Positions 57,201 to 64,000 are shown, counted from the stretch's first letter. The stretch is 64,000 nucleotides of DNA from Bacteroidetes bacterium HGW-Bacteroidetes-1 (GCA_002842755.1 PHDU01000008.1:23719-87718); one strand, 5' to 3'. The notes: generated by a model not told the origin, from the letters alone. Made by a program: numbers and translations.

Positions 57201-58544
57201 ATCACTTACACCCAAAATAACGGAACTTTTCTGCCAGGATTTATGCCTGAACCTGATCTCTTTGGAATTAATTTTGCCAATTCCGCACCAGGATTAGGAT
57301 TTGTGTTGGGAAGCGAAGCTGACATCCGCCCGAACGCTATTGCAAACGACTGGATTTCGCGTGACAGCCTTCTTAATCAGGCATTTGCCAGAAAAAGAAC
57401 CGAGAACTTGAGTTATAGGATCAACCTGGAGCCTGTGAAAGGTTTACGTATTGACATCAGCGGTGACAGAACAATGGCACAAAACTTTTCTGAATATTTC
57501 AGGGCTGACTCCAATGGAATTTTCCAGTCATTCTCTCCTGTTGAAGCCGGAAACTTCAGTATGTCATATGGATTATGGAATACAGCCTTTATTAAAACCG
57601 GAAAAGATGAAAGCTCCGAGTTATTTGATAATTTACTAAATAACAGAAAAAGTATTGCCGAACGCCTTGCCTATAACAATCCTCAATGGGTTGCAGAAGG
57701 CGAAAGGTATGTTTTCGACTCCATTGGAAATGACTTCTATCCATTTGGTTATGGTTCAATTAGTCAGGAAGTTGTTTTATACGCTTTTGTATCCTCCTAC
57801 AGAGGAAACGATGCAAAAACTGTTCAGCTAAATCCTTTCCCGAGAGTTCCTATCCCAAACTGGACTTTGACATATAATGGTCTTACTGTTATTCCGGCAG
57901 TACAAAAACTATTTAAAACAGTCAACATCACGCATGCTTACAGATCATCCTATTCAATTAATACCTGGCGTACCAATAATGATTTCGACCCCGAAAACCT
58001 AACAAAGACGTACAAAAACAGTAATATTTTTGTTGGTCGTTACGATATGGGACAGATTGTTATATCAGAGCAGTTTTCTCCACTTCTGGGAGTGGATGTA
58101 GGATTACACAACAGCATGACTGCCCGAATTGAATATAAGAAGCAACGTAATCTTACAATGAGTTTTACAAACAACCAGCTCACAGAAGTTGCAGGTAATG
58201 AAATCATTGTAGGAACAGGTTATCGCATCCGAAACCTGGCACTCATCATCTCTTCGATAACTGGTGGGGCAGGAACAAGATCAGCCAACGACCTGATTCT
58301 CAAACTTGATCTTGGATTCAGAACCGATAAAACGACACTTCGACGACTTGACGAACGTAATAGTCAGATATCTGCTGGGCAGTATAAAACAAATATCTAT
58401 TTCACAGCAGATTACATGATTAACAACCGGTTCAATATACAGGCCTTCTTCAAACGTGATGTTTCTGACCCGTTTATTTCATCTCAATTCAGAAACTCCA
58501 ACACTTTTGCAGGGGTAACCATGCGTTTCAATCTTGCTCAGTAA
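51231..58544 (+). CDS. sprA: SprA, type IX secretion / gliding motility outer-membrane translocon
   Basis: A 2437-residue outer-membrane protein of the SprA family, the giant barrel through which type IX secretion clients cross the outer membrane. The N-terminal hydrophobic stretch FIVVGILGLLILVSSIFAGPP is the signal sequence. The typical N-terminal SprA block (VGGKVFDQIFGSNTIDIRPQGSAEV) is at about 150-174, and repeated Tyr/Phe-rich strands run to a C-terminal RFNLAQ. A Pro/Gly-rich low-complexity segment near 1924-1965 is probably a disordered loop. No ATG is in range, so a TTG start is taken. The order ruvA, sprA, gcvH matches what I recall for other Bacteroidota. Confidence 0.95.
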   Translation: MSKFNRNRVQFIVVGILGLLILVSSIFAGPPALFERPVFSPQIVEPDTTAKPLYPVPPDDGDPDYPTNTQSPLYLNEPPNIKREVVYDPVLRQYVFVSKVGEFSYRTPTPMNEKEYMDYQNRKGIDTYWTERSKNSAPASSSSIIPALYVGGKVFDQIFGSNTIDIRPQGSAEVTFGVRSMRREDPQLDVRQRRTTNFDFDQRIQMNVIAKIGDKIEFKTNYNTEATFQFENRLALKYEGKEDEIVKLIEAGNVSMPLNTTLIRGSQALFGIKTKLQFGKTSVTAVFSQQESETKNITVQGGAQSNKFKLSSLDYEENRHYFLAQYFRENYEKALQTLPILTSDINITRVEVWVTNIGPALQNNRNIIAFTDLGEGRREWLNNAEIQPTFGTPLPSGNSNNLISRLDTASIRSINTASSYLSGDPFAIGRTGYFIAGQDFEKVENARKLSATEYSFNSKLGFISLNTNLGPDQTLAVAYQYTVIGYDSTFQVGEFANEGINAPNCLTVKLLKGTSLNTRMPMWNLMMKNVYSIKAFQVNREDFTFNILYSGNQNGVPTGYFTEGSESVKGIPLIHLMGLDNLNQQGNPVAGGDGVFDYLDNAATSGGTINASNGRIFFTVLEPFSKHIRNVIFPDDPDLADRYAYDSLYTLTKSGAEQYPEKNKFILEGFYKSQSGSEISLNALNVPQGSVNVTAGGVPLTENVDYTVDYTLGRVRIINEGILSSGTPINISLESNSLFNLQQKRMMGLRVDHEVNRDFRLGATLLNLHERPLTQKVNYGDDPISNTIYGVDLSYRRESRWLTRMIDKLPFYSTNQVSRINVDGEFAHFLPGHSRAVGQTGTSYIDDFEGAKSTIDLRQVSTWFLASTPQNQFDLFPEGAPGTDLHYGKNRAKLAWYIIDPLFYDRFGTLRPSNVDKEELSKHSVRQVLETEVFPNKEIPSGTPTNIAVLNLAYYPNERGPYNYDVVPTPYSSGISADGTLNDPASRWGGIMRRIESTDFEATNIEYIEFWMMDPFADDPENSGELFINLGDISEDILRDGRRFYENGLPTSDIIENVDTTIWGRVPTLQALVESFSNTAGSRQFQDVGYDGLRDEDERSFHAAFLEYIKQEFGEESAAYQLVSSDPSSDNFQYFRGSRLDSDSRYSSVLERYKHFNGPDGNSPTDDQNTENYPTSGSSLPNVEDINRDNTLSEAERYFQYRIQLDPDNMNVGENFISDIHEAIGIPLANGGVGEVKWYQFRIPVSQPERVIGNIQDFRSIRFLRMFMRGFEKPVVARFATLELVRGEWRKYRQNLQAAGEYFANDDPNQTKFEISAVNIEENGRRAPVPYVIPPGIEREINYGTTSLVRLNEQAMQFTVDDLLDGDAKAAFKTTEFDFRQYKKLKMYVHAEKLFESDVLNYGDLTIFVRLGADFTQNYYEYEIPLTFTPWGTSFTDAETIWPEANNLDINLEELVKVKENRNIAMRNPNSDIRINYPYMEFLGDHKVKVIGNPSISDVKGIMIGVRNPKQMNLGIDDDGNPKSAILWVNELRVTDFNSKGGWAATARVETILADLGRVVVSGSHTTPGFGSLEMKVNETAREAVTNFDIASDIDLGKFFSENIGLRLPLHFDYGESHIKPEYNPLDPDIKQKNLLNSFDTKAEQDSIKGLTNDFTMRKNINFINVRKERTGTQTKANIYDIENWNFSYSYSEIYQRNIDVEYDLRQLYRGGIGFNYNANPKNIQPFSGARWASKPFMQLVKDFNFFYLPRNLSFRTEMNRQNNEKKFRNKSEGDIITYPIFAKQWNWNRNYDFKFDLTRSLTMDYSAGANAYIYEPAGNPDKGSEFYAMNRDTIWNEILQLGTKTRFNQIVKFNYNIPINKIPIFNWLSATAGYQGLFTWSASPLSVQPRIGNTIENQNTKQLNGNVDFLRLYNRIGYLQKLNTPARAPGRGAGAMPRPGSGVTRPGRDNPNKDAIAGADTTDQKPSVNYFKIVGDQILKLAMSVKRGNITYTQNNGTFLPGFMPEPDLFGINFANSAPGLGFVLGSEADIRPNAIANDWISRDSLLNQAFARKRTENLSYRINLEPVKGLRIDISGDRTMAQNFSEYFRADSNGIFQSFSPVEAGNFSMSYGLWNTAFIKTGKDESSELFDNLLNNRKSIAERLAYNNPQWVAEGERYVFDSIGNDFYPFGYGSISQEVVLYAFVSSYRGNDAKTVQLNPFPRVPIPNWTLTYNGLTVIPAVQKLFKTVNITHAYRSSYSINTWRTNNDFDPENLTKTYKNSNIFVGRYDMGQIVISEQFSPLLGVDVGLHNSMTARIEYKKQRNLTMSFTNNQLTEVAGNEIIVGTGYRIRNLALIISSITGGAGTRSANDLILKLDLGFRTDKTTLRRLDERNSQISAGQYKTNIYFTADYMINNRFNIQAFFKRDVSDPFISSQFRNSNTFAGVTMRFNLAQ

Positions 58545-58603
58545 GCCTTATTTGGATTGTTTATAATTTGTCACCGGTTAGCATTCCCAAACTATAAATA
58601 TAG

Positions 58604-58611
58604 TAATTTTG
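58604..58611 (+). promoter_or_regulatory. -7 promoter element of gcvH
   Basis: TAATTTTG fits TAnnTTTG, 26 bases before the gcvH ATG. It suggests that gcvH is transcribed separately from sprA. Confidence 0.6.
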
Positions 58612-58637
58612 AAGCCTGAACTTAAAAATAAAAAATT

Positions 58638-59018
58638 ATGAACATCCCTGCTGAACTCAAGTACACCAAAGACCACGAATGGATTCGTATAGAAGGCAAA
58701 AAAGGTGTGATTGGCATTACTGACTTTGCGCAAAAAGAATTGGGTGATATTGTTTTCGTTGAAGTTGAAACCGTTGATGAAACGCTCGAAGAAGGCGAAA
58801 CCTTTGGAACAATTGAAGCCGTCAAAACAGTGTCTGATCTTTTTATGCCCATATCAGGAACCATTACAGAATACAATGAAGATTTAACTGACAATCCGGA
58901 AGTAATTAATAAAGATCCTTTTGGAAAAGGCTGGATCGTTAAAATTGACATTACCGACCTTGGTCAAATTGCAGATTTAATGAATACTGATGCTTATAAA
59001 GCGCATATTGAAGGCTAA
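58638..59018 (+). CDS. gcvH: glycine cleavage system H protein
   Basis: A 126-residue lipoyl carrier of the glycine cleavage system, shuttling the aminomethyl group between the P and T proteins. The lipoylated lysine is K63 in the canonical ESVKTVSD-like context (IEAVKTVSDLFMP). Entry sequence KYTKDHEWIRIEG and the GKGWIVKI block are typical. The rest of the system (gcvP, gcvT, lipoamide dehydrogenase) is not in the window. A VanZ-like gene follows 14 bases after the stop. Confidence 0.97.
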   Translation: MNIPAELKYTKDHEWIRIEGKKGVIGITDFAQKELGDIVFVEVETVDETLEEGETFGTIEAVKTVSDLFMPISGTITEYNEDLTDNPEVINKDPFGKGWIVKIDITDLGQIADLMNTDAYKAHIEG

Positions 59019-59032
59019 ATCATCGTATACAT

Positions 59033-59443
59033 TTGAAAGTTTTTTTTCGAAATCATTGGCAGGGAACAATCTGGGCATTGTTTATTTTAGTGCTCACAGG
59101 TATTCCCGGTAATTATTTCCCGCAAGTTGTTACTTTCCTGCAATGGGCTTCTCCTGACAAAATAGTGCACCTTTTTATTTTTGGTGTTTGGTCTTTTTTA
59201 TTAATGAATGGAAACAAAAGACAATATTTTTCAGGAAAAACGCGTTCTGTTGTTGGAGTAGCCATTATTTCTGGCATCATTTATGGTGGATTAACAGAGT
59301 TATTTCAACATTATGTTTTCATTAGAAGAGATGGCAATATTTTTGACTTTTTGGCCAATGTTGTGGGGACCTTACTTGGTGTTGGAGTATTTATCCTGTT
59401 AAATAGAAAAAAACTAAACAGAAAAGAAATTTTTTCGGAATAA
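59033..59443 (+). CDS. VanZ family membrane protein
   Basis: A 136-residue inner-membrane protein with about four hydrophobic segments. The LTGIPGNYFPQ motif, PDKIVHLFIFGVWSF and the GGLTELFQHYVFIRRDGNIFDFLANVVGTLLG block match the VanZ-like family, whose core polar residues (D, H, E, R, D) lie in membrane helices. Its function is unclear; the name comes from a teicoplanin-resistance protein, and resistance should not be assumed here. A TTG is the only suitable start. It is probably co-transcribed with gcvH. Confidence 0.82.
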   Translation: MKVFFRNHWQGTIWALFILVLTGIPGNYFPQVVTFLQWASPDKIVHLFIFGVWSFLLMNGNKRQYFSGKTRSVVGVAIISGIIYGGLTELFQHYVFIRRDGNIFDFLANVVGTLLGVGVFILLNRKKLNRKEIFSE

Positions 59444-59497
59444 TTACTAATTTAGCGCCGCTATTCGATGAGAAATAACCTTTAGCCACATAATATT

Positions 59498-60172
59498 ATG
59501 GAAGTAAAAAAATCACCTAAAGCAGATCTTGAAACTAAAAAAACATTGTTTCGCCAGATCGGGTTAATCGTAGCGTTAGCTGTTGTTTTTCTTGCCTTTG
59601 AATACAAGAATTACGATAGAAGAACACTGGATCTTATGCAAAGAGTGGTTGAGGATATCCCAGAGGAAATTATCCCTATCACGGAACAAAATGTAAAACC
59701 ACCACCACCACCTCCACCACAGCAGGTGACTGTTTTGGAAATTGTGGAGGATGATGTTGAAGTGGAAGACGTAGAAATCAATGTTGAAGTAGACCAAAAG
59801 GTAGCCATTGAAGTGTATGTTCCACCAGCACGTGAAGATGACGAAATTGTTGAGCAGGAAATTTTTACGGTTGTAGAATCAATGCCTGAGTTTCCGGGTG
59901 GGCCAGCTAAAATGATGGAATTTATTGCTAAAAATATTAAATATCCACCAATGGCCCGCGAAAGTGGAATTCAAGGCCGTGTATTTATCAACTTTGTTGT
60001 TGAGCCCAATGGTTCTGTATCAAACGTTAAGGTGCTTCGTGGTATTGGTGGTGGATGCGATGAAGAAGCCATTCGTGTTGTTGAAACAATGCCCAAATGG
60101 ACACCTGGCCGTCAGCGCGGAAAAGCGGTGAGGGTTTCATTCAATCTGCCCGTTCGATTTACTTTACAGTAA
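59498..60172 (+). CDS. energy transducer TonB
   Basis: A 224-residue TonB-type protein that carries proton-motive energy from ExbBD to outer-membrane receptors. A single N-terminal membrane anchor (IGLIVALAVVFLAFEYKNY) is followed by a proline run at about 68-74, acidic repeats (EVEDVEINVEVDQ), then the C-terminal TonB domain from about 128 (PEFPGGPAKMMEFIAKNIKY) to the end, with the YPPMARESGIQGRVFINF core. The ExbBD genes are not here. It may serve the receptor at 41.6 kb, although TonB proteins are often shared. It ends at a strong terminator. Confidence 0.93.
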   Translation: MEVKKSPKADLETKKTLFRQIGLIVALAVVFLAFEYKNYDRRTLDLMQRVVEDIPEEIIPITEQNVKPPPPPPPQQVTVLEIVEDDVEVEDVEINVEVDQKVAIEVYVPPAREDDEIVEQEIFTVVESMPEFPGGPAKMMEFIAKNIKYPPMARESGIQGRVFINFVVEPNGSVSNVKVLRGIGGGCDEEAIRVVETMPKWTPGRQRGKAVRVSFNLPVRFTLQ

Positions 60173-60194
60173 AGCATTTTTAAGAAATAATTTC

Positions 60195-60230
60195 AAACAA
60201 AAGAACGCTCAAATGAGCGTTCTTTTGTTT
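60195..60230 (+). terminator. intrinsic terminator after tonB
   Basis: A 16-bp perfect stem (60195-60210 with 60215-60230) closes on the loop AAAT. The right arm is T-rich and leads on into TTATGG, so it terminates tonB on the plus strand. Confidence 0.85.
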
Positions 60231-60333
60231 TATGGCGCTTTCGTAGCAAAGCTTTGGGTTAAATTTAGGAAGAAAATCATTTGCTGCAAGACAGAAGTTA
60301 TTAAAACACAACTCGAAAAAGTTTTAAATCAGA

Positions 60334-60723
60334 TCAGGGCTCGCTATTTCGCTGCGCTTGCTTTTCCTCTCTGTCTTTATGTACTTTCTCTTTGTGATCG
60401 AGTAATAATTGAAATTGTTCGTCATTTAAATAGGGTATGATGATGCTGTCCATCTCATTAAACAATATATTTTGTGTCTCCCAGTTTTTTTTCATCAACA
60501 ACCAATGGCGATCACTAAATTCATCAATAATAGGAATTAGTTGCAGCACCTGACTTTCAGTAGGTTGCAATATTTTAAAAATGTGATTTCTAAATCCTTC
60601 ACGTGTATTCCACGATTTTATGCGATCAACTCTTTGGCGTGTGAATCGGCCTGTGACTAGTGAACCGATCAGGATACCCATCAAAAGCGTCAGGATTAAA
60701 AGCAGAATGTATTTTGTTTTCAT
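60334..60723 (-). CDS. membrane-anchored CpxP/CnrX-like periplasmic sensor protein
   Basis: A 129-residue protein with one N-terminal membrane segment (YILLLILTLLMGILIGSLVTG) and a helical, charged periplasmic part. LTxxQ-like features occur (LQPTESQVLQLI, and LNDEQFQLLLDHKEK near the C-terminus), the signature of CpxP/Spy/ZraP/CnrX-type proteins that sense misfolding or metals. It follows the anti-sigma-like gene by 20 bases, as the third member of a sigma/anti-sigma/sensor trio. Metal sensing is a hypothesis only. Confidence 0.6.
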   Translation of the reverse strand: MKTKYILLLILTLLMGILIGSLVTGRFTRQRVDRIKSWNTREGFRNHIFKILQPTESQVLQLIPIIDEFSDRHWLLMKKNWETQNILFNEMDSIIIPYLNDEQFQLLLDHKEKVHKDREEKQAQRNSEP

Positions 60724-60743
60724 TTTAGTAAAATATTAGGTTC

Positions 60744-61145
60744 TTAATAATTTGCCAGAAGATTGGTGAAATCGTCACTTTTTAATCCGGCAAGCCCGAG
60801 TAAGCCATCCACGGTGATGGAATTCTCTTGCCATAAAACATAAATCAGAAGCACAAAAACTGCTGCTGCAACTGACATGCTGATTCGTAGCATAAGCATA
60901 TATAACTGCTGTTGGCTTATTTTTAGCCTTCGCTGAAGTGAAAGTCTCGATCTTACTCTTTCGGAAAAAAGCGCTTTAAAATCAGGCTGATAATTCTTTA
61001 AGGTCGAGTAAATTTGCAGTAAGGTTTCATAGCGTTCAGCCATGAGATGATCCTCAGCAAGCATCTTCTGAAGCAACTCTTGCTCATTCAAAAGCAAATC
61101 GTTTTCAAAAGACTTGATTATCAATAAATCTATTTCTCTATTCAT
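60744..61145 (-). CDS. putative anti-sigma factor
   Basis: A 133-residue single-pass membrane protein: about 90 residues of charged cytoplasmic N-terminus (with RRLKISQQQLYML), one membrane segment (ISMSVAAAVFVLLIYVLW), and a short periplasmic tail. That topology, and its ATGA overlap with the ECF sigma factor gene upstream, are what an anti-sigma factor would show. No zinc-binding HxxxCxxC motif is present. The sequence has little else to recognise. Confidence 0.6.
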   Translation of the reverse strand: MNREIDLLIIKSFENDLLLNEQELLQKMLAEDHLMAERYETLLQIYSTLKNYQPDFKALFSERVRSRLSLQRRLKISQQQLYMLMLRISMSVAAAVFVLLIYVLWQENSITVDGLLGLAGLKSDDFTNLLANY

Positions 61146-61705
61146 ACTTCCTCCAGTTTTTTAATTACAATCCTCAATTTTTCCAACGCCCTTGACAAAC
61201 GCGATAAGACAGTACCTATAGGTATGCCAAGCATCTGCGCTGTTTCATTGGTTGAATATCCCTGTACCAAACGCAGAATTACAACAGCGCGATGATCGGG
61301 TTCAATTGCTGCCAAAGCTTTTGAGATATGCTCATTTTCATCTATGCGCTGGCTTTCATTGGGGTAAGCAATACTCATTTTTCTAGATTCAGCATCCTCC
61401 AAAGATGATTCCCATTCAAAACGTTTATTTCGTTTGCGCAATTCATTGATTGATAAATTGATCGCAATACGTGTAAGAAATGTTGAGACTTTTGCCTCAT
61501 GCCTGTAATTTTGAACTGCACTCCAAAAACGAATGAAGGTTTCCTGTCCTACATCATCAGCCTCAGGGGTATTGCCTAACATCCCAACTACAACCCTTGC
61601 TACAAGTCGTTGGTGTCGCCTGATCAACTCTGCTAAAGCCTCCTCATTTCCATTCTTTACCAGCAGAACGAGCTCCGATTCATCAATGTATTGAAGTTGA
61701 TCCAA
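61142..61705 (-). CDS. ECF-type RNA polymerase sigma factor
   Basis: A 187-residue extracytoplasmic-function sigma factor. Region 2 (about 20-90) contains RRHQRLVARVVV and the -10-reading DDVGQETFIRFWSAVQNYR; region 4 (about 130-180) contains LRLVQGYSTNETAQMLGIPIGTVLSRLSRALEKL. It is the first gene of a trio with an anti-sigma-like and a sensor-like gene. The only start is TTG, and a TAATTTTG element is 66 bases upstream. The target regulon is unknown. Confidence 0.93.
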   Translation of the reverse strand: MDQLQYIDESELVLLVKNGNEEALAELIRRHQRLVARVVVGMLGNTPEADDVGQETFIRFWSAVQNYRHEAKVSTFLTRIAINLSINELRKRNKRFEWESSLEDAESRKMSIAYPNESQRIDENEHISKALAAIEPDHRAVVILRLVQGYSTNETAQMLGIPIGTVLSRLSRALEKLRIVIKKLEEV

Positions 61706-61771
61706 AGTATTCCTTATTACCCTTAATTTTTATTTAAAACTTCGCCTTTAAATAACAGACAAAACAAAGCG

Positions 61772-61779
61772 CAAAATTA
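61772..61779 (-). promoter_or_regulatory. -7 promoter element of the ECF sigma operon
   Basis: The minus strand reads TAATTTTG followed by C, fitting TAnnTTTG, with a leader of about 60 bases before the TTG start. A second possible element lies at 61882-61889. Confidence 0.5.
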
Positions 61780-62005
61780 TTCCAAATGTGCTGATTTATA
61801 GCAATAAAGTAAATATTTCTACCGATTAGAACAAAATCTGCTTACTTCTACAAACACAATTATTCCAATAAAACACCAACCCAAACTTATTTAAGACATT
61901 GACTCAAAACAGATTAAACCTGACTCAAAAGCTTGAAAACTTTAGCTATACCTTGAATGGAGGCAAGTCAAATACATTTAACAAATTACATGTGATTGTT
62001 ATTAA

Positions 62006-62013
62006 TATATTTG
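62006..62013 (+). promoter_or_regulatory. -7 promoter element of the MFS gene
   Basis: TATATTTG fits TAnnTTTG and is followed by C; it is 45 bases before the ATG of the transporter gene. Confidence 0.55.
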
Positions 62014-62058
62014 CTTTACTTAACAGCGTGTTGAAAAGAAGTCAATATTGGAACACAG

Positions 62059-63219
62059 ATGAGCGAAAAAAAATGGATAAAAGCCAGTCTTTTATTAGCA
62101 AGCACCATGACCATAATGGCTGGAGCCATTATTGCACCTTCATTGCCTCGCATCAGTGAACATTTTGCCAGCGAACCACATATTGCACTACTAAGCAGAC
62201 TCATCATTACTTTACCAGCTTTATTCATTGCCTTATTTTCAAGCCTGGCAGGCTGGACTATCGACCGCTTTGGGCGCCGAAACATGATTATTGGTTCATT
62301 ATTGTTGTATGCAGTTGCAGGAACAACTGGCGCCTATTTTGACAATATTTACGGCATTCTTGCCGGAAGAGCATTGCTTGGCATTGCGGTGGCTGGCAAC
62401 ATGGTTACTATAACTACACTTATTGGTGATTTATTTGTTGGTTATGAACGCAATCAGTTTATTGGTTTTCAAGGTTCATTCATGGCCTTTGGCGGAGTTA
62501 TTTTCATTCTTTTTGCCGGATGGCTTGCTGATATTTCGTGGGAAATGCCTTTTTGGCTTTACATTCTTTCTATTCCTGTATGTTACCTGATCTGGAAGAA
62601 AATTCCTGAGCCAAGAGTGATTACACAAAAAAAGAACTCTTCTCCGGTTAGCGTTATTAAACAGGAAGGGAAAACGATTCTTTTTATTTATCTCATAGGA
62701 TTTACTGGCATGGCCCTCTTTTACATTATTCCCGCACAATTGCCCTTCCTTTTAAAAAAAACCCACGGAGTTAGTAATAGTATGATAGGTTATGCTATCA
62801 GTGCATCAACATTTTCTGGCGCACTGGTGTCATTAGGTTATGGGAAAATTCATCATAGGTTTAGTTTTCAATGGATTTATGCCTTTGCCTTTATACTTTT
62901 TGCAATCGGATATCTTCTGATAGCCAATGTTGATTCATTCTCTTTAATGATTTTTGCATTGGTTGTTGCAGGGGCAGGTACAGGGCTATTGATGCCCAAT
63001 GCCAATCTTTGGATGCTGAGTATTGTTCCAGAATTCAGTCGGGGCCGAATGGTAGGAAACTTAACAATGGCTGTATTTTTAGGTCAGTTCATCTCTCCCT
63101 TAATGGTTCACCCGCTTATAGCCAACGGACAAGTTAGCAATGCTTTTTTTTATCCTGGATTGCTCATGGCTGTTATTGGACTTGGCTTTATAGGAGAAAG
63201 ATTACTTAAGAAAGCATAA
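62059..63219 (+). CDS. major facilitator superfamily transporter
   Basis: A 386-residue inner-membrane transporter with about 12 hydrophobic segments, the usual MFS length. The motif-A loop between TM2 and TM3 is GWTIDRFGRRNMIIGS (about 73-88), matching GxxxDRxGRR. TM1 begins ASTMTIMAGAIIAPSLPRI, the pattern of 12-TM drug-efflux (DHA1) members, so export of a small molecule is likely. The substrate is unknown. It has its own promoter and no linked regulator. Confidence 0.88.
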   Translation: MSEKKWIKASLLLASTMTIMAGAIIAPSLPRISEHFASEPHIALLSRLIITLPALFIALFSSLAGWTIDRFGRRNMIIGSLLLYAVAGTTGAYFDNIYGILAGRALLGIAVAGNMVTITTLIGDLFVGYERNQFIGFQGSFMAFGGVIFILFAGWLADISWEMPFWLYILSIPVCYLIWKKIPEPRVITQKKNSSPVSVIKQEGKTILFIYLIGFTGMALFYIIPAQLPFLLKKTHGVSNSMIGYAISASTFSGALVSLGYGKIHHRFSFQWIYAFAFILFAIGYLLIANVDSFSLMIFALVVAGAGTGLLMPNANLWMLSIVPEFSRGRMVGNLTMAVFLGQFISPLMVHPLIANGQVSNAFFYPGLLMAVIGLGFIGERLLKKA

Positions 63220-63286
63220 AAATGTTGATGAACTTACAAAACCAAACGCAATGAATTCATCTAAAATCAGGACCTATAAAACATTA

Positions 63287-63862
63287 TCAAGATGATTGAT
63301 TTCCAGCGCATTCATGATACCGGAAACAATCGATAAGGTGATCGTTTACCATACCAGCAGCTTGCATAAAAGCATAGCATATCGTACTACCAACAAATTT
63401 AAAACCTGCCTGGATAAGGGCTTTACTCATTGCATCGGATTCCGCTGACCGGACAGGAATATCTTTGAGCTGTTCCCAACGATTCATAATCGTTTTCCCA
63501 CCAGTAAACTGCCATATAAAATTATCAAAACTACCATGTGCCTGCTGAATCCTTATAAAAGCCTGGGCATTGGTAATAGCAGCTGAAATTTTCAACTTAT
63601 TACGAATGATGCCAGCATTCTGAAGAAGTTCAGTCACTTTTGCAGCATCATACCTGGCAATTTTTTCAACATCAAAGCCATCAAAGGCCTCCCTAAAAAA
63701 TTCACGTTTGTTAATAATGGTTTGCCAATTCAAACCTGCCTGAAAAGCATCCAGGACAAGGAATTCAAAAAGACGATGGTCATCATGCAACGGCACGCCC
63801 CATTCTTTATCATGATAAGTAATCATCAGGTTATTGTTTGCCGGCCAACTACATCGGTTCAT
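63287..63862 (-). CDS. tag: DNA-3-methyladenine glycosylase I
   Basis: A 191-residue Tag-type base-excision enzyme that removes 3-methyladenine from alkylated DNA. The zinc-binding set of E. coli Tag is conserved at the same positions: C4, H17, H175 and C179. The opening NRCSWPANNNLMITYHDKEWG and the central FVGSTICYAFMQAAGMVNDH block are diagnostic. It is a monocistronic minus-strand gene. Nothing identifiable follows on its left except the end of the MFS gene. Confidence 0.95.
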   Translation of the reverse strand: MNRCSWPANNNLMITYHDKEWGVPLHDDHRLFEFLVLDAFQAGLNWQTIINKREFFREAFDGFDVEKIARYDAAKVTELLQNAGIIRNKLKISAAITNAQAFIRIQQAHGSFDNFIWQFTGGKTIMNRWEQLKDIPVRSAESDAMSKALIQAGFKFVGSTICYAFMQAAGMVNDHLIDCFRYHECAGNQSS

Positions 63863-64000
63863 AATAAATATTTTAGATTAACTTCAAAACAAATAATTTT
63901 CAAAGGTTCTGTTTAAAAATATTGTAGGTTAATCAATTTTTCGTACCGTAATTGAATTTCTCTATAGTTTTCTAATGTTTCAGAATTATCAGCAACAGCT

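Larger units (their letters stand above)
61706..62058. other. 353-base divergent spacer
   Basis: The spacer separates the sigma factor (minus) from the MFS gene (plus). It contains minus-strand promoter candidates TAATTTTG (61772-61779) and TAAGTTTG (61882-61889), and the plus-strand TATATTTG at 62006-62013. No gene is seen. Confidence 0.5.

Noticed and set aside
59033..59443. Glycopeptide resistance gene vanZ
   Set aside because: Only a VanZ-like domain; no vanA/vanH/vanX cluster is present and such proteins are widespread in Bacteroidota.
1..64000. tRNA, rRNA, CRISPR, insertion sequences and prophage genes
   Set aside because: None seen on reading both strands; no transposase or integrase motifs, no cloverleaf-like stretch in the spacers, no direct-repeat array.

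Overview
The window is a piece of a Bacteroidota chromosome (order not resolvable from sequence alone; a Bacteroidales- or Marinilabiliales-like anaerobe or facultative anaerobe would fit). The evidence is a SprA gliding/type IX secretion translocon next to ruvA, a SusC-like TonB-dependent receptor with DUF4249 and MG2 partners, a CusA-TolC fusion, AT-rich spacers, and repeated TAnnTTTG -7 promoter elements, the hallmark of the Bacteroidota primary sigma factor, placed 4 to 60 bases before several genes. No rRNA, tRNA, CRISPR array, insertion sequence or phage gene was seen.

Layout: 0.3-1.5 kb, two flavodoxin-fold reductases; 1.6-7.5 kb, a complete SUF iron-sulfur assembly operon on the minus strand (sufB-C-D-S-E and a DUF59 sufT); 7.6-11.9 kb, household genes (U32 peptidase-like, nitroreductase, DUF6265 lipoprotein, MOSC protein, Pgi); 12.2-15.4 kb, a two-component system with a methyltransferase; 15.4-17.1 kb, a serine hydrolase and a DUF302 protein; 17.5-20.6 kb, a MacB-like ABC ATPase and permease; 21.0-29.6 kb, a metal efflux locus (response regulator, kinase, b-type cytochrome, RND pump fused to its outer-membrane channel, adaptor); 29.9-31.7 kb, a DEAD-box helicase.

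The most striking region is 31.8-40.5 kb. Five tightly coupled minus-strand genes encode, in transcription order, a membrane b-type-cytochrome-like protein, a membrane-anchored ferredoxin/flavoprotein, a 20-CxxCH cytochrome, a 43-CxxCH cytochrome and an outer-membrane beta-barrel protein. Together they look like an electron conduit running from cytoplasmic reductant across the envelope, possibly to the outside. I did not recognise this exact set as a named system. The ferredoxin domain lacks the second cysteine of both cluster motifs, the flavin domain looks permuted, and the last heme motif of the 20-heme protein is encoded on top of the start codon of the 43-heme protein.

From 40.9 to 47.2 kb lies a plus-strand outer-membrane uptake operon (hypothetical, STN-TonB receptor, DUF4249 lipoprotein, MG2/plug-like protein). 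The remainder is a methyltransferase, malic enzyme, ruvA-sprA-gcvH-vanZ-tonB, an ECF sigma/anti-sigma/periplasmic sensor-like trio, an MFS transporter and Tag glycosylase. A possible small RNA lies antisense in the pgi/kinase spacer.
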